Part shown: positions 41,037 to 47,999 of the stretch, piece after piece | Layout of the letters: each line of letters starts with the position of its first letter | Numbering within the stretch: the first letter of the stretch is position 1 | DNA from: DATNIB01 sp035604685 | Lineage (GTDB): Bacteria > Actinomycetota > Acidimicrobiia > Acidimicrobiales > RAAP-2 | Length of the DNA stretch: 47,999 bases | Assembly: GCA_035604685.1 (NCBI GenBank) | Contig: DATNIB010000012.1 | Location: forward strand, 1-47,999 | Direction of reading: 5' to 3' | The notes under the pieces: model-generated | Told to the model about the DNA's origin: nothing | The model's database searches: none | The model's input: only the letters and a program-made list of their open reading frames with translations | Position numbers and translations under genes: made by a program

Positions 41037-42062
41037 GTGGCAGCCGAGTTCATGCGGGCATGGGCGGTGGACGCGCCGGGGCCGATCGGGCGGACGCCGC
41101 TCGCCCGCATCGAACGGCCGGTGCCGAGCCCCGGCGCCGGGCAGGTCCGGATCCACGTCCGGGCCTGCGGGGTCTGCCGAACCGACCTGCACCTGGCCGA
41201 GGGCGACCTCCCCCCCAAGGCCCACCTGGTCATTCCGGGCCACGAGGTGGTGGGTCTGGTCGACCGGGTCGGTCCCGAATGCTCCCGTTTCGCCACCGGT
41301 GACCGGGTGGGCGTCCCGTGGCTGGCGCGCACGTGCGGGGTCTGCCGATTCTGCGCCGCCGGCCGCGAGAACCTCTGCCTCTCGCCGTTGTTCAGAGGCT
41401 GGGACCTCGACGGCGGCTACGCCGAGTATGTGGTCGCCGACGAGGGCTTCGCCTACCCGATCCCACCGGCCTTCAGCGACGAGGAGGCGGCGCCGCTGCT
41501 CTGCGCGGGGATCATCGGCTACCGCGCCCTACGCCGCTCCCAGCTCCGGCCGGGTGGTGCGCTCGGGATCTACGGGTTCGGCGGCTCCGCCCACCTCACG
41601 GCCCAGGTCGCCCTGGCCGAAGGGGCGAGGGTCCACGTGCTCACCCGGTCCGTCGACGCCCAGCGACTGGCGCTCGAGCTCGGCGCGACGAGCGCCGGCA
41701 ACGAGGCCGACCCGCCACCCGAGCCCCTCGACGCGGCCATCCTCTTCGCCCCCGTCGGTACCCTGGTCCGGCCGGCGCTGGCCGCGCTCGACCGGGGCGG
41801 CGTGCTGGCGATCGCCGGCATCCACCTGACCGACATCCCGACACTCAACTACGAGCAGCACCTCTTCCAGGAACGAACGCTCTGCAGCGTCACCGCCAAC
41901 ACCCGCCGGGACGGCGACGAGTTCTTGGAGATCGCGGCCCGGATCGCCATTCGGGTCTCGGCCACCCCCTACCCAATGGAGCGGGCGAATCATGCCTTGG
42001 CCGACCTCGCGGCGGACCGGGTGAACGGGGCCGCCGTGCTGGTCAACCAGACCGGTGAGTGA
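41037..42062 (+). CDS. Zinc-dependent alcohol dehydrogenase
   Basis: A 341-residue medium-chain dehydrogenase. The catalytic zinc ligands are in RACGVCRTDLHLAEG and VIPGHEVVG, the structural zinc site is ARTCGVCRFCAAGRENLC, and GIYGFGGSAHLTAQVALAEGARV is the Rossmann NAD(P) loop. The pattern is that of the AdhA-like group, which interconverts alcohols and aldehydes. The GTG at 41037 and the ATG at 41052 are both possible starts; GAGAGAGGA lies upstream of the first. An alcohol dehydrogenase would suit fermentation under low oxygen. No convincing DosR-type box is upstream. Confidence 0.9.
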   Translation: MAAEFMRAWAVDAPGPIGRTPLARIERPVPSPGAGQVRIHVRACGVCRTDLHLAEGDLPPKAHLVIPGHEVVGLVDRVGPECSRFATGDRVGVPWLARTCGVCRFCAAGRENLCLSPLFRGWDLDGGYAEYVVADEGFAYPIPPAFSDEEAAPLLCAGIIGYRALRRSQLRPGGALGIYGFGGSAHLTAQVALAEGARVHVLTRSVDAQRLALELGATSAGNEADPPPEPLDAAILFAPVGTLVRPALAALDRGGVLAIAGIHLTDIPTLNYEQHLFQERTLCSVTANTRRDGDEFLEIAARIAIRVSATPYPMERANHALADLAADRVNGAAVLVNQTGE

Positions 42063-42133
42063 GCCGGTAACCCCGGCGAGCGACCATCCGCCGCCTCCAG
42101 CTCTCCGCTCACGCCGAATGAACAGGAGTCGCC

Positions 42134-42577
42134 GTGGAGTACGAAATCAGCGTGCAGACGGTGGAGGCCCGACCGACGGCCGTGGTCGCGCAAGCGACCA
42201 CTTGGGCGGACTTCCCCCACGTCTGGCGCGGACTACTCGACGAGGTCTACGCCTTCGTTCGAGCCGGCGGGGCCACCCAACAGGGCCAGAACATCATGCT
42301 GTACCGAGACGATGTGCCAAATGTCGAGGTCGGTATCGAGGTCGCCGGTTCCTTTGCCTCTTCAGACCGGGTCGTGCCGTCCGAGCTCCCGGCCGGGCAG
42401 GTGGCAACCACGGTGCACCGCGGGCCATATGACCGACTCAACGAGGCTCACCACGCCGTCCGAGCGTGGTGCCTCACGAACGGCCACGCGATCTCCGGTA
42501 CTCGATGGGAGATATATGGAGATTGGAGAGACAACCCCGAGGAGCTCCTGACCGAGGTCAGCTACCTCGTCGGCTGA
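42134..42577 (+). CDS. GyrI-like / effector-binding domain protein
   Basis: A 147-residue protein of the GyrI-like small-molecule-binding fold, here without a DNA-binding part. Order: ISVQTVEARPTAVVAQATTWADFPHVWRGLLDEVYAFV, then NIMLYRDDVPNVEVGIEVAG and ELPAGQVATTVHRGPYDRLNEAHHAVRAWC, ending DNPEELLTEVSYLVG. The GPYDRL and (W)EIYGD blocks with the final E-L-x-T-E-V are family hallmarks. Stand-alone members bind or hydrolyse hydrophobic compounds. Start GTG 42134 after CAGGAG. It lies 71 bases after the dehydrogenase, possibly co-transcribed. Confidence 0.87.
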   Translation: MEYEISVQTVEARPTAVVAQATTWADFPHVWRGLLDEVYAFVRAGGATQQGQNIMLYRDDVPNVEVGIEVAGSFASSDRVVPSELPAGQVATTVHRGPYDRLNEAHHAVRAWCLTNGHAISGTRWEIYGDWRDNPEELLTEVSYLVG

Positions 42578-42653
42578 TCAGATCCCGCACCAGTCGCGCT
42601 GACACGGCTGTTCATAGTGGTAATTGCCGCTGACCCCAGGTCATGCTTGGCGG

Positions 42654-43811
42654 GTGCCCGAGGACTATCCGCCGCCTGACACTCGACGAGATCGCCTGTG
42701 GACCGCGGCCGAGTCAAAGGGCATCCCGCTGCGGGCCATCCTGGCGGCGGCCGGGGTCATCGTGCTGGTCTACGTGGCCGCCAAGCTCGTCTACCGCCTA
42801 CGAGACGTCATCCTCATCATCGTCGTGGCGGGTTTCATCGCGGTCATCTTGAACCCGCTCGTCGTTGCCCTGCACCGCTGGCATCTCCGGCGCGGCTGGG
42901 CCGTCGCCGCGGTGACCCTGTGGGCGATCCTGGTCTTCCTCGGACTGGCGGTCGCCTTTGGCTACCCGCTCGTCAACGGGCTCACGCACCTGGCCGACCG
43001 ACTGCCGACGTACGTGAAGCAGGCGGAACACGGAAAAGGCTGGATCGGACACCTGATTCGCCGCTACCACATCGAAGCCTGGGTGAAGCGCAACGCCCCC
43101 AAGTTGACGTCGTTCGCAAAGAGCCTCGCCAAGCCCGCCCTGAGCCTGGGCAAGGGCGCGGCGACGCTCGTGATCACCCTCTTCACCATCTTCGTCCTCG
43201 TGGTGCTCATGCTCCTCGAGGGAGCGAAGCTGCGCGTCGCGGTGCTGGGCTTCATGTCTCCCGCGCGGGCTGCGACCTACACCCGGGTGGGTGGCGAAGT
43301 CAACCGGTCGGTCACCGGGTACATCCTCGGGGACCTACTGACGTCGCTCATTGCCGGGATCGTCGTGTTTGTCACTCTCGTGATCCTTGGCGTCCCCTTC
43401 CCGTTTCTGTGGGCGCTGTGGGTTGCGCTCGTCGACTTCCTTCCCGTGATCGGCGGAGCGGTGGCCGGCATCCCGACGGTGTTGTTCGCCGCTACGCACT
43501 CCCTCGCGGCGGGCATTGTCACGTTGATCGTCTTCCTCGTCTACACCCAGCTCGAGAACCATGTCCTGAACCCGGTGGTCATGAGCCGGACGGTCAAGAT
43601 CAATCCGCTCCTCGTGCTGTTGTCCGTCCTGGTCGGGGCCTCAATCGGCAGCTGGGTCGGCGGTTTCTTCGGCGGCTTCGTGGCGGCCCTGCTCGCGATC
43701 CCGATCGCCGGCGCCATACAGGTGGTCATACGAGAGCTGTGGCAGGCGACAGCGCGACCGGCGTCGCGTCAGGTGGTGAGCACGGTTCCGGAGGGGACCG
43801 AACTCCCGTGA
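42654..43811 (+). CDS. AI-2E family transporter (YdiK/PerM type)
   Basis: A 385-residue membrane protein with about seven or eight helices. Early helices (LRAILAAAGVIVLVYVAAKLV and VILIIVVAGFIAVILNPLV) are followed by a soluble segment (about 120-170) and the conserved core PFLWALWVALVDFLPVIGGAVAGIPTVLF, QLENHVLNPVVMSRTVKINPL and a GGFFGGFVAALLAIPIAGAI end, all hallmarks of the AI-2E family. Members export autoinducer-2 or, in related groups, exchange sodium and protons. GTG 42654 is chosen; a TTG at 42624 would add ten residues. Its G+C is slightly lower than the surroundings. Confidence 0.88.
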   Translation: MPEDYPPPDTRRDRLWTAAESKGIPLRAILAAAGVIVLVYVAAKLVYRLRDVILIIVVAGFIAVILNPLVVALHRWHLRRGWAVAAVTLWAILVFLGLAVAFGYPLVNGLTHLADRLPTYVKQAEHGKGWIGHLIRRYHIEAWVKRNAPKLTSFAKSLAKPALSLGKGAATLVITLFTIFVLVVLMLLEGAKLRVAVLGFMSPARAATYTRVGGEVNRSVTGYILGDLLTSLIAGIVVFVTLVILGVPFPFLWALWVALVDFLPVIGGAVAGIPTVLFAATHSLAAGIVTLIVFLVYTQLENHVLNPVVMSRTVKINPLLVLLSVLVGASIGSWVGGFFGGFVAALLAIPIAGAIQVVIRELWQATARPASRQVVSTVPEGTELP

Positions 43812-43978
43812 CGTAGTCGATCTGCCACCACGCGCTATCGGCGCCGGGTTCGGGTTGTCACCGAAGGAACTCGAACCGTCGATGAGAACACTTTTGGCCG
43901 GGTGGGATCCCGGGAAGGGAGTGGCGGATGTGCGGCGTTCGCGACCCCTCACTCCCATCGCGTCACACATCTCGTGGG

Positions 43979-44051
43979 CGCCCCAGGCAGGACTCGAACC
44001 TGCGACGCACGGTTTAGGAAACCGACGCTCTATCCTCTGAGCTACTGGGGC
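43979..44051 (-). tRNA. tRNA-Arg, anticodon CCT
   Basis: On the minus strand the gene starts GCCCCAGTAGCTCAGAGGAT and folds as a standard tRNA: acceptor GCCCCAG/CTGGGGC, D-arm GCTC/GAGC, anticodon arm TCGGT-TTCCTAA-ACCGT with anticodon CCT, a GCGTC variable loop, and T-arm GCAGG-TTCGAGT-CCTGC. The first anticodon-stem pair is a T-T mismatch. The discriminator is G. The bases that follow are CCCA, so a CCA end is not exactly encoded. No other feature is seen in the rest of 43812-44127. Confidence 0.93.
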
Positions 44052-44127
44052 CCGGGTTGCAGTCGCGCTCGAGGCTATCGCCCGGTCCCGATTGCCGAGA
44101 GCCAACCACCAGAGCTCCCCCCGGTCG

Positions 44128-45105
44128 TCAGAGCCGTCCCCACAGATCGGCGGCGTCGGCGATCTCGCCCGACAGCACGCCCCGGCCGACAGCTCGAGCG
44201 CGTTCTCTCTCGATCGGCCCGAGGTAGGTGGCCGGAGACTTCCCATCCACTCGGGCGAGGAGCAGGCATCCGACTTGGAGCAACAGATCCTCGGGGACGG
44301 CGCTGACCGTCGACGCACCGAAATAGCTGTCGAGGAAGACCTCCGAGCAGGCGCGGTAGCCGGTTGCGTTGCCCGGCCGGTGGATCGCCTTGCACACGAG
44401 ATGCGACACCAGGAAGGCCAGGTCGAAGGTCGGGTCGCCGATGTGGGCGATCTCCCAGTCCACGACCCAGAACGATCCCGGCGCGACCAGCACGTTCTTC
44501 GGCGAGAAGTCGCCGTGCACCAGGCAGACCGCCCTGCCCATCATGCGTTCGACCACGGCACCGATCGTCGGCGCGAGGTCTCGGTGGACGTCGGCCGCCG
44601 TCTCGAAGAACGGGGAGACCCGCAAGTCTGAGAAGTGACTGCGGTCGGCGAATCGGCGCCGGACGTCGGGGTCCGCGCCGCTGGCCGAGTGCCAGTCCGC
44701 CAGCGCCAGCCCGAGGGAGCGGCCGACGGCCGGGTCCGTGACCCCCTCGAGCAGTTCGGACTTCCAGTCCCTCATGTTGGGCGGCGCCGCCGTCATCACG
44801 ATGGTGAGGGTTTCCTCGTCCACGTCGAGGATCTCGGGGACGTTGTCCGGACGGATCCGACGGGCGAACCCCAGCGCGTCCGCCTCGACGATCACCCGGA
44901 TCGGCGAGGAGAGCCACTCTTGGGCCACCCGGAGGCGCCCGAGCGCCCGCTTCACCACCAGGCGTCGGTCGCCGAAGGACAGCGCGATGACGTCGGCCGA
45001 GACACCGCCCACGAATGGTGCGACCCGCACCTCGACGTCGGGCGGGAGGACGCCGCGCCGGACCAGTCGGTCCAACAGCGCGTCCAGCTCGCGATCGTCA
45101 GGCAC
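44128..45105 (-). CDS. APH-family phosphotransferase
   Basis: A 325-residue protein-kinase-like phosphotransferase. K52 (RRLVVKRAL) is the ATP lysine, VHGDFSPKNVLV at 196-207 the catalytic loop (D199), and WVVDWEIAHIGDPTFDLAFL the metal-binding block with D216. This group phosphorylates small molecules such as aminoglycosides, choline, homoserine or methylthioribose; the N-terminal glycine loop (APFVGGVSADVIAL) is short. The overlap with a methyltransferase gene (GTGCCTGA, 8 bases) and the nearby ahcY might hint at methyl-cycle metabolites, but no substrate can be named. Start GTG 45105. Confidence 0.8.
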   Translation of the reverse strand: MPDDRELDALLDRLVRRGVLPPDVEVRVAPFVGGVSADVIALSFGDRRLVVKRALGRLRVAQEWLSSPIRVIVEADALGFARRIRPDNVPEILDVDEETLTIVMTAAPPNMRDWKSELLEGVTDPAVGRSLGLALADWHSASGADPDVRRRFADRSHFSDLRVSPFFETAADVHRDLAPTIGAVVERMMGRAVCLVHGDFSPKNVLVAPGSFWVVDWEIAHIGDPTFDLAFLVSHLVCKAIHRPGNATGYRACSEVFLDSYFGASTVSAVPEDLLLQVGCLLLARVDGKSPATYLGPIERERARAVGRGVLSGEIADAADLWGRL

Positions 45106-45982
45106 TCGCCGCCCGACGTCTTCGGGCGAGGAAGACGAGCGTCACATACGACATCGTGACCCGGCCCCCGGCGTCGTCGAGCACTCCGGCCACCGCGTCG
45201 AACAGCCGGTCACGCTGCGTCGGCTCGAGCAGGACGTGGTCCGACTGGGTGCCGAGGAGCTCGAGGTACTCCGAGGTGGAGTAGTTCCGCCGCCACGGAT
45301 GGGAGTGGACCTCGACCTCGCCGAAGAGGCCAGAGGACTCGATCTCTCCCGGGCGGCGCGCGTCCGCCTCGGTCCCGACGAGCCCCGGGAAGGTGGGGGT
45401 CGCCGCCAGCAAGCGCGGCGCCAGCTCCTCGTAGACGGCGACGAGCGCGTCCCGCAGGGGTCCGTCGTTCCAGATGGAGCGGTGCCACAGGAGGGCCAGC
45501 ACGCCCGCGGGTCGGAGGACCGCGTGGGCCTTTGGATACCCGACGTCGGGGTTCACCCAATGCCACGCCTGGGCCGACACCAGGAGATCGAAGCGCCGCT
45601 CGCCCGGCTCCCAGGCCTCGAAGGTCGAGCGCTCGATCCGGACGTTCCCGAGGTCTCGGCAACGCCGCGCCGCGACCGTGACCATGTCGGCATCGGGCTC
45701 CAGCGCCAGGAGGGCGCCAGCGCGGGCTGCGAACGCCACGGTTGCCTTCCCGGTCCCCGCCCCTATCTCGAGCACCTGGGGACGGCTCGCCCCGGCGAAC
45801 GCCAGCACGTCGTCGACCAAGAGATCGGCGTAGCCGGGCCGGGCCCGGTCGTAGAGCTCGGCCACGCTGCCGAAGACCCGGCCCTTCGATCGCGGACCCC
45901 GCTCCGGGTCGACGTGTGGAACCGGCACGGTCCGATTCAACTCGGCACCCCGACGAGGTCGCCACCGCCGGACCGCAGCCAC
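45098..45982 (-). CDS. Class I SAM-dependent methyltransferase
   Basis: A methyltransferase of up to 294 residues. RVFGSVAELYDRARPGYADLL precedes motif I QVLEIGAGTGKATVAFAARAG; ALEPDADMVTVAARR is the acidic strand, and FDLLVSAQAWHWVNPDVGYPKAHAVLRPAGVLALLWH holds motifs II and III. The AQAWHWVNP box is typical of a Methyltransf_11/25 subgroup near trans-aconitate methyltransferases. GTG 45982 gives an Arg-rich 17-residue lead; a later start is possible. It overlaps the phosphotransferase gene by 8 bases. Divergent from ahcY, 74 bases apart, which would remove the S-adenosylhomocysteine it makes. Confidence 0.83.
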   Translation of the reverse strand: MAAVRRWRPRRGAELNRTVPVPHVDPERGPRSKGRVFGSVAELYDRARPGYADLLVDDVLAFAGASRPQVLEIGAGTGKATVAFAARAGALLALEPDADMVTVAARRCRDLGNVRIERSTFEAWEPGERRFDLLVSAQAWHWVNPDVGYPKAHAVLRPAGVLALLWHRSIWNDGPLRDALVAVYEELAPRLLAATPTFPGLVGTEADARRPGEIESSGLFGEVEVHSHPWRRNYSTSEYLELLGTQSDHVLLEPTQRDRLFDAVAGVLDDAGGRVTMSYVTLVFLARRRRAASA

Positions 45983-46056
45983 GACCGGCCCGCGGACTGT
46001 CCGGGCGGTGGGGCGCCATCCAATAGCCTGATCGGGGAGCCCAGCAAGGAGGACTC

Positions 46057-47514
<1,458 letters not shown>

Positions 47515-47532
47515 ACGAGTGGCGCGACGGCG

Positions 47533-47999
47533 TCACACGAGCGTGGCACTGGCGAGGACCTTGCCGCCCCCGCTCACGACCCACGCCGCCTGGACCTGGC
47601 TCGCCGGCACGGGGAGCTGGTAAAGCCAACTACCCGAGCCCGCCGACAGGGAGAACGACCCGACGGTCAGGGACCGGCCCCCACGCACGCGTACGTGGCA
47701 GGTCACGATCCCGCTCGCATGCACGCCGTGCACCGACATGAACAGCCACCCCGGGTGGCCGGGGGCCAGGTAGACCTCGCCCTTGACGATGTGGTCGGCG
47801 GTCAGGTTGGCCATGATCGGTGCCGGTTTGGCCACCGTGGCGGGGGATCCCCCCAGCCCGAGGCCGAGTCCCAACCCGAGGCCCAGTGCCCCGGTCGCAA
47901 CGGCGGCGGCCCACACACGCCGGACCCCGCGGTTGGCGCGGTGCCACAGGCGGGGCCGGGCCACGCCCATCTGCTCAAACAGGCGGGTCTCGAATCCGG
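47533..47999 (-). CDS. Membrane-anchored protein, C-terminal part (partial; anti-sigma-like layout)
   Basis: The reading frame runs off the right edge. The visible 154 residues begin GFETRLFEQMGVARPRLWHR, then a single membrane helix with a striking (GL)n run (ATGALGLGLGLGLGLGG, about residues 35-52), then an extracytoplasmic beta-rich domain (GEVYLAPGHPGWLFMSVHGVHASGIVTCHVRV ... WLYQLPVPASQVQAAWVVS). ATG 47970 is an internal methionine with no ribosome site, so the true start lies outside. A cytoplasmic part with FE.RLFE, one helix and an outside domain is the layout of membrane anti-sigma factors; that is inference. Convergent with ahcY. Confidence 0.55.
   Translation of the reverse strand, partial: GFETRLFEQMGVARPRLWHRANRGVRRVWAAAVATGALGLGLGLGLGLGGSPATVAKPAPIMANLTADHIVKGEVYLAPGHPGWLFMSVHGVHASGIVTCHVRVRGGRSLTVGSFSLSAGSGSWLYQLPVPASQVQAAWVVSGGGKVLASATLV

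Noticed and set aside
43866..43877. Reverse-strand GGTTCGAGTTCC resembling a tRNA T-loop near the tRNA-Arg gene
   Set aside because: The flanking bases cannot form the T-stem and no acceptor or anticodon arm is present; not a tRNA or clear attachment-site duplicate.
43979..44051. tRNA-Arg as an integration site for the dormancy island
   Set aside because: I found no integrase gene and no second copy of the tRNA 3' end in the window, and composition of the island matches its surroundings.
45983..46056. S-adenosylhomocysteine riboswitch before ahcY
   Set aside because: The gap is only 74 bases and no conserved SAH-riboswitch core was recognisable.

Overview
The window is G+C-rich bacterial DNA with short intergenic gaps, many GTG starts and many stop/start overlaps. 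Actinobacterial markers include the small ribosomal protein bL37, DUF3817 and DUF1918 proteins, a DUF2510/DUF4190 protein and a DosR/DosS-type two-component system. I read it as an actinomycete chromosome, possibly of the Acidimicrobiia; the class is a guess.

Left part (1-24.7 kb), mostly housekeeping. It holds bL37, a glycerophosphodiesterase, a Sco1-type lipoprotein overlapping a second redox-type lipoprotein, two small membrane proteins, a PfkB kinase divergent from an M1 aminopeptidase, and a GDT1-type transporter coupled to a methyltransferase. A tightly overlapping operon follows: glycosyltransferase, methyltransferase and squalene-cyclase-fold protein. After it come a broken TnpB end, an acyl-CoA dehydrogenase, NifU C-domain and AhpD-like proteins, acetyl-CoA synthetase, a VOC protein, polyphosphate kinase 2, an ABC exporter and FtsH.

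Middle part (24.9-37.3 kb), a dormancy/hypoxia-type island resembling the DosR regulon of mycobacteria. It contains three CBS proteins, DUF1918, a 58-residue protein, a phosphotransferase-kinase fusion, three universal stress proteins, carbamate kinase, arginine deiminase, a one-GAF DosS-like kinase, a DosR-like regulator, an XRE-flavin-fold fusion, and an overlapping acetyltransferase/deacetylase pair. Phosphoketolase survives only as two short fragments. Several intergenic gaps carry GGGAC...GNCCC palindromes; one matches the published DosR consensus GGGACTTNNGNCCCT at every fixed base. The reading is that DosS/DosR controls ATP-sparing fermentation (arginine to ATP), stress proteins and possibly protein acetylation, whose best-known bacterial target, acetyl-CoA synthetase, lies in the same window.

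Right part (37.4-48 kb): an MFS exporter, a MacB/FtsX-type ABC pair, a zinc alcohol dehydrogenase (a class often placed with DosR genes), a GyrI-like protein, an AI-2E family permease, tRNA-Arg(CCT), an overlapping methyltransferase/phosphotransferase pair, S-adenosylhomocysteinase and the C-terminal part of a membrane protein running off the edge. No CRISPR array, rRNA, intact insertion sequence or prophage was seen.
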